A program made the position numbers and the translations under genes. Shown in pieces: positions 9,260 to 18,672 of a stretch of 64,000 bases of DNA (position 1 is its first letter; every line of letters starts with the position of its first letter). Below the pieces are notes generated by a model. That model worked only from the letters and a program-made list of their open reading frames with translations, had not been told where the DNA came from and made no database searches. The stretch comes from CAVQBP01 sp963782475 (GTDB lineage: Bacteria > Bacteroidota > Ignavibacteria > Ignavibacteriales > Ignavibacteriaceae), in NCBI GenBank assembly GCA_963782475.1, contig CAWAJW010000012.1, positions 434,001 to 498,000 of the forward strand. The letters are read 5' to 3'.

Positions 9260-9928
9260 ATGGAAGAATTAATTGAAAAGATAAGCTTATGTATTGAAAG
9301 GGGAAAGATAAATAAGTCATCTTCTTACCCTTCTAATATGAAAGGTGAAGATGGAGCAGATGAATTATCTCACTTTGCTCTGGATAACGGAGTAAAGCCC
9401 GATTTAATTCTGCACGCGTGCAACGATGGAATGCTGAAGATTGGAGAAAAATTTAGCAGGAACGAAGTTTTTGTCCCGGAATTATTAATGTCGGCTAATG
9501 CTATGAAAGCTGTAATGGTACATTTAAAACCATATTTTAAATTAGGCAGCGTAAAAGCAAAAGGTAAATTTATTCTCGGCACTGTCTCAGGCGATTTGCA
9601 TGATATAGGTAAAAATTTAGTGGCAATGGTTGTTGAGGGGAACGGCTGGGAAGTAATTGACTTAGGTGTTGATGTAAAAATTCCTAAGTTTATACAAACT
9701 ATAAAAGATAATCCCGGCAGCACTGTGGGACTGAGTGCTTTGTTGACAACTACTATGTCTAATATGATAAAGACGGTGGAGGAAATTAAAGCACAGTTCC
9801 CCGATACAAAAGTTATAGTCGGCGGAGCACCGATATCATCAGAAGCAGCAAAAAAAATGGGAGCTGATTGTTATTCGTCTGATCCTCAAGGTGCTGTGAC
9901 CTACCTAAACCAGACTATTCTTTCTTAG
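9260..9928 (+). CDS. Corrinoid (B12-binding) methyl-carrier protein, MtaC/MttC type
   Basis: The protein is 222 aa with a helical cap domain (about 1-95, including NEVFVPELLMSANAMK) and a Rossmann-like B12 domain (about 100-220). The latter carries the lower-ligand signature GDLHDIGKN (His as the cobalt ligand), GLSALLTTTM and VGGAPIS. Length and order match the small corrinoid proteins that carry methyl groups in methanol, methylamine, glycine-betaine and O-demethylase systems. No partner methyltransferase (MtaB, MtgB or UroD-like) or reductive activase is in the window, so the substrate is unknown. It follows purU closely in the same direction. I infer a role in moving a methyl group, possibly from methoxylated sugar or aromatic compounds released from plant wall, to THF. 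Confidence 0.85.
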   Translation: MEELIEKISLCIERGKINKSSSYPSNMKGEDGADELSHFALDNGVKPDLILHACNDGMLKIGEKFSRNEVFVPELLMSANAMKAVMVHLKPYFKLGSVKAKGKFILGTVSGDLHDIGKNLVAMVVEGNGWEVIDLGVDVKIPKFIQTIKDNPGSTVGLSALLTTTMSNMIKTVEEIKAQFPDTKVIVGGAPISSEAAKKMGADCYSSDPQGAVTYLNQTILS

Positions 9929-9983
9929 TTTTAATTTTCGAAGGATCTTTTATTGTTCATGTATTTTTCTATGGAGGTTTAAA

Positions 9984-11090
9984 ATGTTAAAACTAGGTAC
10001 GCTTTTTCTTTTTATTTCTTTCCTTTTTATTGGAAATATTTTTTCCCAGGAAAACAATGATGGATCTTTTCCCGAGGTTGCAATTGCAGGCACGCAATTA
10101 AGACATATCCATTCAAATATAAACAATGAGGATTATGATCTTTATATCAATTTACCCGCAGATTATAATGATACTGCAGAAGCTTTCCCTGTAATTTATC
10201 TTATTGATGCACAATGGGATTTCCCTCTGGTTTCAGCTATATATGGTGAACAGTACTATGATGGTTTTCTCCCTTCATCTATTGTTGTCGGAATTACATG
10301 GAGCGGAAATAACCCCGGCTATGATTCTCTAAGGGCGAGGGATTTTACACCTACTTCAATGAATCAGCCATCCCGGTTTGGAAATGCTCACAATTTTCTT
10401 CAATCTATTAAAAAAGAAATTATCCCTTTTATAGAGAAAAATTATAAAGCTTCCTCACGCAACAGGACTTTAATGGGAAGCTCCTATGGAGGGCTTTTTA
10501 CTTTATATACTCTTTTCAATGAGACAAATGTATTTAGTCACTATGTATTAACTAGTCCGGCAATAACGTTTGATAAGGATGTAATCAGTAATATTGAAAA
10601 AGAATATGCTGAAAAAAATTCGAAGCTGCCGGTTAGGGTTTATATTGCGTATGGTAGTTATGAAGACGCTGCAGCTTTTCAAAAATTTATAGATCAGTTT
10701 AAGGAGATGAGTTTTGAAGGATTAGAATTTCATAGTGATGAAATTGAAGGAATGGGACATTCTGGTGCTAAAGCGGAAGGATATTCCAGGGGATTGCAGT
10801 TTGCATTCAGCCGTCCCTCCTTAACTCTTTCCAATGATGTTTTAAAACAATATGCCGGAACTTATCAGCTTGATCCTAATAATAAAATCAAAATTATTGT
10901 GGACAATGATCATCTAACTGCTATTGTTCCTGAAAGTGGAAAGATTTCTCTCTTAGCTGAATCAGATAAAGATTTTTATACCAAAGGTTCCTTCAATTAC
11001 GCACTTTTTAAAAAAGATAAAGATGGGAATGTTACGGGTTTTGAATTTGTTCAATATAACGGAAAAAGGTTTTTACCAAAAGTTGATTAG
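9984..11090 (+). CDS. Secreted CE1-like/esterase-D family alpha/beta hydrolase
   Basis: After a signal peptide (about 1-21, ending FSQ) comes a putative-esterase fold with YLIDAQWDFP. The nucleophile elbow is GSSYGG (Ser167). A late GMGHSG likely gives the catalytic His. The last ~85 residues (from about LKQYAGTYQLD) form a small beta domain often appended to these hydrolases. The family includes feruloyl and acetylxylan esterases (CE1), siderophore esterases and esterase D. In this xylan locus, removal of feruloyl or acetyl groups is the best guess, but the fold alone cannot fix the substrate. An RBS (GGAGG) precedes the ATG. Confidence 0.75.
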   Translation: MLKLGTLFLFISFLFIGNIFSQENNDGSFPEVAIAGTQLRHIHSNINNEDYDLYINLPADYNDTAEAFPVIYLIDAQWDFPLVSAIYGEQYYDGFLPSSIVVGITWSGNNPGYDSLRARDFTPTSMNQPSRFGNAHNFLQSIKKEIIPFIEKNYKASSRNRTLMGSSYGGLFTLYTLFNETNVFSHYVLTSPAITFDKDVISNIEKEYAEKNSKLPVRVYIAYGSYEDAAAFQKFIDQFKEMSFEGLEFHSDEIEGMGHSGAKAEGYSRGLQFAFSRPSLTLSNDVLKQYAGTYQLDPNNKIKIIVDNDHLTAIVPESGKISLLAESDKDFYTKGSFNYALFKKDKDGNVTGFEFVQYNGKRFLPKVD

Positions 11091-11217
11091 GAACTATCTA
11101 TAAAATATTGGATGCAGTAAAAAGTCGAATATGGCAAGGCAAAATTTTACCAATTTCGGATTTCGAATTGTCTGCTAAATTATGTCTTGTACAGATTATA
11201 ATTAAAGAGATGCAATT

Positions 11218-12093
11218 ATGAAAAGACGCGAATTTTTTAAGTATACCGTATTAACTGCAGGAGCATTAACAGTTTCACCTTACACAAGGATATTTTCCGG
11301 TGAAGATATTTATTCCAAAGGAAAAAAATATGCTGATGATATTATCACGCTTGGTAAAACCGGAATAAAAGTATCCAGATTGGCAATGGGAACAGGCACT
11401 CATGGTTTTGCACACAGATCAAATCAGACAGATGAACTTGGAATTAAAGGTCTTGCGGATCTTCTGGTTGCAGCTTACGAACAAGGTATTTTCTTCTGGG
11501 ATTCTGCTGATCAATATGGTACACATCCTCATTTAAAAGAAGCTTTAAAACATATAACAAGGAGTAAGGTAGTTATTTTAACGAAAACAGAAGCCGCATC
11601 AGCTGAAGAAATGCAATCGGATCTTGATCGATTTTTGAAAGAATTAGGAACGGATTATATTGATATTTTATTACTTCATTCAATGAGGAGTTCCGGTTGG
11701 CCTAAAGAAAGGGAAGGTGCTATGGAAGTATTGGAAAAAGCAAGAAAGGATGGTAAAATTCGTGCACATGGTGTTTCGTGCCATACTATCGAAGCTTTGG
11801 AAGCAGCATCGGATTCAGATTGGGTTCAAATTGACCTTGCAAGGATAAATCCGGAAGGGGTATTAATGGATGATGATGTCCCGGTTGTAGTAAATGTATT
11901 GCAGAAAATGCATAAACAGGGAAAAGGTATTGTTGGAATGAAAATCTTCGGAGGGGGGCAGCTTACGGGTAAACCGGATGAATGCTTACGTTATGTCCTC
12001 GGTCTCGATTTTGTCGATGCATTTACAATCGGGCAGGAAAGTAAAAATCAAATGCTGGACCTCGTAAAAAGAATCCCGGAGGCCAGTGTATAA
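11218..12093 (+). CDS. Aldo/keto reductase with a twin-arginine signal
   Basis: The N-terminus KRREFFKYTVLTAGALTV is a Tat signal (twin Arg, hydrophobic stretch, then SPY). The rest is an AKR barrel: ITLGKTGIKVSRLAMGTGT, FFWDSADQYGTH with the family Asp and Tyr, and DYIDILLLHSM. The barrel is short (291 aa with signal). Periplasmic AKRs of this type occur beside sugar-acid and glycan genes in Bacteroidota, but substrates are mostly unknown. Its stop TAA is directly followed by the CE15 ATG, so the two genes are tightly coupled. Export together with cofactor through Tat would be expected for a nucleotide-binding enzyme. Confidence 0.82.
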   Translation: MKRREFFKYTVLTAGALTVSPYTRIFSGEDIYSKGKKYADDIITLGKTGIKVSRLAMGTGTHGFAHRSNQTDELGIKGLADLLVAAYEQGIFFWDSADQYGTHPHLKEALKHITRSKVVILTKTEAASAEEMQSDLDRFLKELGTDYIDILLLHSMRSSGWPKEREGAMEVLEKARKDGKIRAHGVSCHTIEALEAASDSDWVQIDLARINPEGVLMDDDVPVVVNVLQKMHKQGKGIVGMKIFGGGQLTGKPDECLRYVLGLDFVDAFTIGQESKNQMLDLVKRIPEASV

Positions 12094-13224
12094 ATGTCTT
12101 TTACAAGGCAAATTGTTCTACCTGATAATTATCCTGAAGTATCTTATGATGAATCTAAAGTGCCGGTCTATTCATTGCCGGATCCTCTGGTTTTCTTAGA
12201 TGGTTCAAGAGTTTTAACTAAAAACGACTGGATAAAAAAAAGAAGAGCTGAGATACTTAAACTTTTTGAAACATATGTATACGGTAAAGTTCCTTTTAAA
12301 ACATTAAAAAACATTTCCTGGGAAATTACATCCCGGGAAAAAATCAATTATAATTCTATTCTCAAAAAAAATGTAACTATTTTTTTAGAAGGAAAAAAAT
12401 CTTATCCCAAAATTGACCTGGAAATTATTATCCCTGGAAAAACCACTAAACCCTTACCGGCATTTATCGTCCCGGGCTGGGTGAATAATCGAAAATTATT
12501 AATTAAACGGGGGTATATACTGGTGAGTTTCGATCCGAGAAAAATAGAGCCGGATAAAGCAAAAAATATAAATAAAAATAATATTCTTCATTTTTATAAC
12601 CCCGTTAAAAACCGGTCTGATGACTGGGGTACAATAGCCGTTTGGTCATGGTCATTATGCCGTGTAATGGATTATCTCGAAAATGATCCGGATATTGATT
12701 CCAATAAGATATCTATTATGGGGTTATCCCGTTTTGGAAAATCAGTTATGTGGGCAGGTGCCCAGGATAAGAGGTTTGCACTTGTATTTTCTTGTGAATC
12801 AGGCTGCGGTGGCGCAGCTATAATCAGGAGGCAATTCGGAGAAACGATTAAAGCAATAAATGAACGATTTCCTCATTGGTTTAATGATAATTTTAAAAAA
12901 TTCAATGACAATGTCAATGAATTACCGGTAGATTGGCACATGTTGATTGCACTTATGGCTCCAAGACCCGTTTATATCGCTGCAGCAGAGGAAGATTATT
13001 GGGGAGATCCGAAAGGATCATTTCTTGCTGCGAAATATGCCGAACCTGTTTATAGCCTGTTTAATAAAAAAGGACTTGGTGTTGATAATATGCCTAATGT
13101 GGAAAATCCGGTTGGCGATTTTATCGGTTTTCATAAAAGAAAAGGAGATCATGGATTAAATAGATATGATTGGCTCCAGTTCTTAAATTTTGCAGATCGG
13201 CATCTGGAATTTATTAAAAATTAG
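12094..13224 (+). CDS. CE15 4-O-methyl-glucuronoyl methylesterase (glucuronoyl esterase)
   Basis: The CE15 signature GLSRFGKS places the nucleophile at Ser212. SCESGCGG gives Glu235, and GDHGLNRYD gives His353, which matches the Ser/Glu/His order and spacing of CE15. VPGWVNNRKLLIKRGY and MAPRPVYIAAAEEDYW are also family features. CE15 cuts the ester between xylan (methyl)glucuronate and lignin alcohols. The frame starts immediately after the aldo/keto reductase stop, with GGAGG as RBS. There is no signal peptide: the N-terminus MSFTRQIVLPDNYPEV is hydrophilic, unlike most CE15 enzymes, so it may act inside the cell or its leader may have been lost. The second position of the motif is Leu where Cys, Ala or His is common. 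Confidence 0.88.
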   Translation: MSFTRQIVLPDNYPEVSYDESKVPVYSLPDPLVFLDGSRVLTKNDWIKKRRAEILKLFETYVYGKVPFKTLKNISWEITSREKINYNSILKKNVTIFLEGKKSYPKIDLEIIIPGKTTKPLPAFIVPGWVNNRKLLIKRGYILVSFDPRKIEPDKAKNINKNNILHFYNPVKNRSDDWGTIAVWSWSLCRVMDYLENDPDIDSNKISIMGLSRFGKSVMWAGAQDKRFALVFSCESGCGGAAIIRRQFGETIKAINERFPHWFNDNFKKFNDNVNELPVDWHMLIALMAPRPVYIAAAEEDYWGDPKGSFLAAKYAEPVYSLFNKKGLGVDNMPNVENPVGDFIGFHKRKGDHGLNRYDWLQFLNFADRHLEFIKN

Positions 13225-13523
13225 AAGTAACTTATTTTAGAATAAATGCATATTAATAACGGGAAATTTGCGTAAAAACGAAAATAATCTACTTCATAAT
13301 AATTACATATAGAGATATATATGCGTCAAAAATTTTACTTTAACCCGGTTTCTTTTACTGTCGCAGTAATATTGATGTCGGGAAAATTTACTTTAAGCCA
13401 TATGCCATGAAAGCGGGGCAGGAATTCGCGGTCATCACGTAATGGAATAATAGGTGCTGTAATGCAGTAAGGATTTTATAAAATAATATAATTACATAAC
13501 CAGGGAAAAAATGGGAGAAAAAA
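13225..13523 (+). other. Intergenic stretch with a 29-codon leader-like frame
   Basis: This gap of 299 bp holds a short frame at 13321-13410 that starts MRQKFYFNPVSFTVAVIL and stops after 29 codons. It looks like a signal peptide with no mature protein. The bases that follow, to about 13490, have stops in all + frames. It may be the remnant of a lost secreted gene or chance. I see no terminator or promoter that I can support. Confidence 0.25.
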
Positions 13524-15170
13524 ATGGGAAAAAATGATAGGGAGAAAACTTCAAAGAAGAAATTTTCCAGACGGACTTTTTTGCGCACCATCGGTACTAC
13601 TTCGGCAGGACTGCTGGTTGCGCCTTATATCGGCTCTCCAAATATTTTTGGGTTTAGCAGGGAAGAGAAATCTTCTTTTCTTGCTAAGGTAGCAATAACT
13701 AAAGCAGATAATTATGAACGTGCTTTTATAAAACAAAAAGTGCAGAATCTATTTGAATTGATCGATGGTATTACTGATATTGTAAAACCGGGTGATAAAG
13801 TAGCTATTAAAATAAACTTAACTGGTGGCGGAAGCTCGTGTCCCTATAATATGTGGACACACCCGGAAGTTCTTAGAGCTGTTGGTGAACTTGTTATCGA
13901 TTGCGGTGTTAAAGCAGAGGATCTATATATTGTTGAAGCACTATGGAGCAGTACATCATATAGCCAGGAATTTAAAGATGTTCAAAACAGTTTAGGTGCT
14001 AAACTTGTAGATCTTAATAAACCGGATCCTTATAGCAATTTTATACAGAAACAAGTTGGTTCTACCAGTTTTAATTTTAGTGCATTTACAGTGAATCAAA
14101 TCCTTTCAGATGTAGATGTCTATATTTCAATACCAAAGATGAAACAGCATTATGAAGCCGGAATTACCTGCTCACTTAAAAACCAGGTCGGTATGGTTCC
14201 AAAAGATTATTACACTATACCTTCCAACCAGGGAAATAGAGCAGCCCTTCATAATCAGACAGGCGGTTCGTCGCAATCTCATTTACCCAGGTCTATTTGT
14301 GATCTTAATTTCGCCCGCCCTGTTAATCTGGCTATTATCGATGGGATTATGAATGCAAGAGGCGGGGAAGGTACATGGAATCCTACTTTTCAAGTATCGG
14401 AAGATCATGTATTATTAGCCGGAAAGGACCCGGTAGCAACCGATAGTGTTGCCGCCTATTTTATGGGGATTGATCCTGCCGCAGAAAAAATTCCTTTACC
14501 GAATCCTGATAACGGAGAGTGCGACAACCATCTATATTTGTTGAATCAATTAGGAGTTGGAACAAATAAAATGAATGAAATTGAAATAGTTGGCGATGGA
14601 GCCGATTTAATTGTTTTACCTGTTGAATTGACGAGTTTTACTGCAAAGCTAACAAGTGACAATGTTGAATTAAATTGGGAAACAAAAACAGAAACAAATA
14701 ACCAGGGTTTTGAAATAGAGAAGTACAGTAATCAATGGAATAAAATAGGGTTTGTTAAAGGGCACGGAACTACAACAGAAGCCTCAAATTATACCTTTAA
14801 GGATAAAAACATTTATGGGGATTCAGTTAAATATAGATTAAAACAAATTGATTATGATGGTACATATACTTATTCAAGAACTATAGAAGTGAAATTAAAA
14901 ATGGTTCTGGATTACAAATTATGTCAAAACTATCCTAATCCGTTTAATCCATCTACCTCAATTACCTATACTATACCTGAAGACGGATTTGTTGAATTAA
15001 AGGTATATAATACTCTTGGACAGGAGATAGAAACATTAGTGAATAAAGAAATCCAGGCGGGCACTCATAAAATTATATGGAAAGCACAAAATGTTCCCTC
15101 CGGTATATATTTATATAAGATTACTGTAAATAATTTTTCGCAAACAAATAAAATGGTCCTTTTAAAATAA
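13524..15170 (+). CDS. DUF362 family protein with Tat signal and C-terminal T9SS sorting domain
   Basis: The N-terminus has SRRTFLRTIGTTSAGLLV, a Tat signal. Residues about 50-350 match DUF362 (AIKINLTGGG, VYISIPKMKQHYEAGITCSLKNQ, a late LAGKDPVATDSVAAYFMG). After a linker starting LPVELTSFTAKL, a common pre-sorting segment, the C-terminus (about 465-548) is a T9SS type A sorting domain: NYPNPFNPSTSITY, VYNTLGQEIETLV, SGIYLYKI, KMVLLK. DUF362 proteins are of unclear function and some carry Fe-S clusters; no ferredoxin Cys pattern is visible here. Tat export to the periplasm followed by T9SS passage to the surface is implied, meaning the protein would be folded, perhaps with cofactor, before crossing the inner membrane. 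Confidence 0.82.
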   Translation: MGKNDREKTSKKKFSRRTFLRTIGTTSAGLLVAPYIGSPNIFGFSREEKSSFLAKVAITKADNYERAFIKQKVQNLFELIDGITDIVKPGDKVAIKINLTGGGSSCPYNMWTHPEVLRAVGELVIDCGVKAEDLYIVEALWSSTSYSQEFKDVQNSLGAKLVDLNKPDPYSNFIQKQVGSTSFNFSAFTVNQILSDVDVYISIPKMKQHYEAGITCSLKNQVGMVPKDYYTIPSNQGNRAALHNQTGGSSQSHLPRSICDLNFARPVNLAIIDGIMNARGGEGTWNPTFQVSEDHVLLAGKDPVATDSVAAYFMGIDPAAEKIPLPNPDNGECDNHLYLLNQLGVGTNKMNEIEIVGDGADLIVLPVELTSFTAKLTSDNVELNWETKTETNNQGFEIEKYSNQWNKIGFVKGHGTTTEASNYTFKDKNIYGDSVKYRLKQIDYDGTYTYSRTIEVKLKMVLDYKLCQNYPNPFNPSTSITYTIPEDGFVELKVYNTLGQEIETLVNKEIQAGTHKIIWKAQNVPSGIYLYKITVNNFSQTNKMVLLK

Positions 15171-15191
15171 TTATTTAATGATTTAAAAAAG

Positions 15192-15221
15192 AGATGACCT
15201 TTAACAATTTAAATGTCATCT
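15192..15221. terminator. Possible terminator hairpin after the DUF362 gene
   Basis: AGATGAC at 15192-15198 pairs with GTCATCT at 15215-15221 across a 16-base loop, starting 22 bp after the stop and followed by TACTTTT. It is a modest stem with a weak T-run. It would separate the DUF362 unit from the GH3 gene. Confidence 0.4.
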
Positions 15222-15420
15222 TACTTTTAAAAATTTAAACTTGTTTCATAAACCCATGAATTAATTCCGGCTTAATAAAACCCTAAAAATAAAAGTTTTA
15301 ACTGTTTTAATTTATCTGCCAAGGGTAGACAGGTTTTTCATCAATTGCGGTCAACTTGAGTAAAATTTATGCTTCTAGTTGAATTTTTATATATTGTATA
15401 AAAAATCCGGATATTAATTA

Positions 15421-18103
15421 ATGAAAAATATTATAACTTTTTCTTCGAAAACTTTACTTATTAAATTATTAATAGGTGTTTTTATGTTAATGGTTTTTTC
15501 AAATACTGATGCTCAGAAAAAGAATGATTTCCCCTTTTAAATACAAAATTAAGTATCGATAAAAGGGTCGATGATTTAGTAGGCAGGATGACACTTGAAG
15601 AAAAAATCGGGCAGATGATGAATGCCGCCCCGGCAATAGAAAGACTTGGAATACCTGAATATAATTGGTGGAATGAATGTCTTCACGGAGTTGCCCGTGC
15701 CGGCTTGGCTACAGTTTTTCCGCAGGCAATAGGTTTGGGCGCTACCTGGGATGAAGATCTTATGCTGCAGGTTTCAACCGCAATTTCGGATGAAGCAAGA
15801 GCAAAGCATCAGGAGTTTGTTCAAGAAAAGGTAAAAGATATATTTACCAGGGTCTAACTTTCTGGTCGCCCAATATTAATATTTTTCGCGACCCGAGATG
15901 GGGAAGAGGACAGGAAACTTACGGTGAAGATCCATTACTTAACGGGAAGATTGGCTGTTCAGTTTATAAAAGGATTGCAGGGCGATGATCCAAAATATTT
16001 TAAAACCATTGCAACAGTAAAACATTTTGCGGTTCACAGCGGACCGGAAACTGAACGTCATTACTTTGATGCAATAACAGATGAAAGAGATTTCAGGGAA
16101 ACATATCTTCCTCAGTTTGAAATGGGAATAAAAGAAGGAAAAGCATATTCGGTGATGTGTGCTTATAATAGATATGAAGGTGAAGCATGCTGCGGAAGCA
16201 AAAGATTGCTGATTGATATATTAAGAAATGAATGGAAATTTAACGGCTATGTTGTTTCCGATTGCGGTGCAATCGGGGATATTTATCAGCATCATAAAAT
16301 TGTTCAAACTCCCGCTGAGGCTGCGGCTCTTGCGGTTAAATCCGGCTGCGATCTTGAATGTGCAACAACTTATGAGACATCTTGAATGAAGCTGTAAAAG
16401 AAAAATTTAATTACTGAAGCAGAAATTGATACTGCCGTAAAAAGACTTTTTACTGCGCGTATGAAACTCGGAATGTTCGATCCTCCTGAAATGGTGAAGT
16501 ATACAAAAATTCCTTACACTGTTGTCGACAGTAAGGAACATCATGAGCTTGCATTAAAAGCTGCACGGGAATCAATTGTTTTATTGAAAAATGAAAATAA
16601 TATTTTACCTTTAAAAAAAGATATTGGTACGGTTGCTGTTATTGGTCCTAATTCGGATGAATGGATGATGCTGCTTGGCAATTATAACGGAGTACCTTCC
16701 GATCCAATAACTCCCTTAAGAGGCATTAAGGAAAAATTATCCGGTCATTCTAAAGTTTTGTATGCGCAGGGAAGTGAATTGGCAGAAGGAATTCCTAAAT
16801 TTGAGATGATTCCGGCAGAAGCATTTTCTCATGGTGAAAATGAAAAGGGTTTAAAAGTGGATTATTATAACAGTCACAAATTTAAATGGACCTGTTCTCT
16901 TTTCTTCGGTTGATAAAAATATAAATTCAAATTGGGGTGATGAAGCTCCGCGGAAAGATATGGATGATGATAATTTCGGTGTTGTTTGGAGCGGAGAACT
17001 TAAACCTCACAAATCAGGTTATTATCAATTGGGCATAATTACAACTTGTAATGTTAATCTTTATTTAAATGATTCGCTTATTGCTAATACATCATATCAT
17101 TTTAGAGATGAATATAATGATCCGCGTTTAAGAAAATCTGACCCGGTTAAATTGGAAGCCGGGAAAAAATATAAGATAAAAGTTACGGCAGAAAGAAACT
17201 TACGGAGATGCACAAGTTCAGTTGGTATGGGCTGTCCCAAAAGATGATCCCAAAGAAGAATTAAAAAAAGAAGCTCTGGATGTTGCAAAAAAAGCTGATG
17301 TAGTAATTATGTGTATGGGACTTACAGCAAGATTGGAAGGTGAAGAGATGGATATTGATATAGAAGGTTTTGATCATGGTGACAGAACAACTTTGATTTG
17401 CCCGATGTTCAGGAGGAATTAATAAGGAAATTAGGGCTTTGGGTAAACCGGTTGTATTGGTATTATTAAACGGCAGTGCGCTTGCAGTTAACTGGGAAGA
17501 CAAAAATATTCCTGCAATAATTGAAGCTTGGTATCCGGGGCAGGCAGCCGGAAAAGCAATTGCCGATGTATTATTTGGCGATTATAATCCCGGAGGCAGA
17601 TTGCCCGTTACTTTTTATAAATCTGTAAAAGATCTTCCTTCTTTTGAGCAGTATGATATGACAAATCAAACTTACAGGTATTTTAAAGGTGAACCTCTTT
17701 ACCCGTTTGGTTACGGTCTAAGCTATACTGCATTTCAATACGACAATTTTAAAGTAAATGAAGAATACAAAATTGGTGATTCGGTGAAAGTATTTGTGGA
17801 TGTGAAAAATACAGGACAGGTTGCCGGGGATGAAGTCGTCCAGTTTTATATTTCTGATTTAAATGCACCTGTCCCTGCTCCTATTCGTTCATTAAAAGGA
17901 TTTAAGAGAATTCATTTATAGCCGGGAGAAAATAAAAAAGTTGAATTTACTATCTACCAGATGCTTTTTCAATTATTAATGATAATAATAAAAGAATAAT
18001 TATTCCCGGTAAATTTGAAATTTCTGTCGGCGGCGGACAGCCGGGAAGTAAGGGAACCAGCGAGGGGATTAATCTTCTTAAAAAAGAAATAAAGATTATA
18101 TAA
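15421..18103 (+). pseudogene. GH3 beta-xylosidase with PA14 insert, multiply frameshifted
   Basis: Joining frames gives a whole GH3 protein. It has a signal peptide (15421-15540, ending TDAQ), MTLEEKIGQMMNAAP, EYNWWNECLHGVAR (typical of bacterial xylan beta-xylosidases), the nucleophile motif VVSDCGAI, a PA14-type insert (about 16840-17200), GYGLSYTAFQYDNF, and a fibronectin-like C-terminus ending near 18103. Frame changes fall near 15535, 15850, 15935, 16378, 16400, 16895, 17200, 17400 and 17950. In addition, a TAG at 17919 interrupts ...KRIHL/PGENKK. About nine indels plus a nonsense codon in 2.7 kb is much denser than elsewhere in the window, so true decay is likely. It would have released xylose from xylo-oligosaccharides made by GH10/GH30. 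The mature active-site residues are still legible. Confidence 0.85.
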
Positions 18104-18155
18104 AATAGTAAATGGGAGATGGGATGGTAAATATAAATGGGTTGAAAATTGTTTA

Positions 18156-18215
18156 TGAATATTGAAATTGAATATTTTAATAATTAAATTTGATATTACT
18201 AATTTTCGATATTCA
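18156..18215. repeat. Imperfect inverted repeat between GH3 and the dehydratase
   Basis: TGAATATTGAAATT at 18156-18169 is nearly complementary to AATTTTCGATATTCA at 18201-18215, with about 30 bases between. It could be a weak terminator for GH3 or an operator/leader hairpin 50-110 bp before the dehydratase start. The AT-rich stem and absence of a T-run leave its role open. Confidence 0.3.
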
Positions 18216-18672
18216 TATTCTGTAAAAATAAAGATGTACAGTAAAATGTGAACTAAGGAATTTAAAAATGAATAAAGAGACAAAAAAATTAAGAAGTCAG
18301 GAGTGGTTCGGCGGCCAGGATAAGATGGGATTTGTACATCGTTCATGGTTAAGAAACCAGGGTTATCCTAATGATTATTTCCAGGGAAAGCCGGTAATTG
18401 GCATTTGTAATACCTGGTCAGAGCTAACTCCATGTAACGGTCATCTAAGGGATTTTGCCGAAATAGTAAAAAAAGGTGTTCTCGAAGCCGGCGGTTTTCC
18501 GCTTGAATTTCCTGTAATGTCTTTAGGTGAAACTATCATGCGCCCGACTACAATGTTGTTTCGAAACCTTGCCAGTATGGATGTTGAAGAATCCATACGC
18601 GCAAATCCGCTTGACGGCGTTGTCCTTTTAACCGGCTGTGATAAAACTACTCCCTCAACTTTAATGGGTGCA

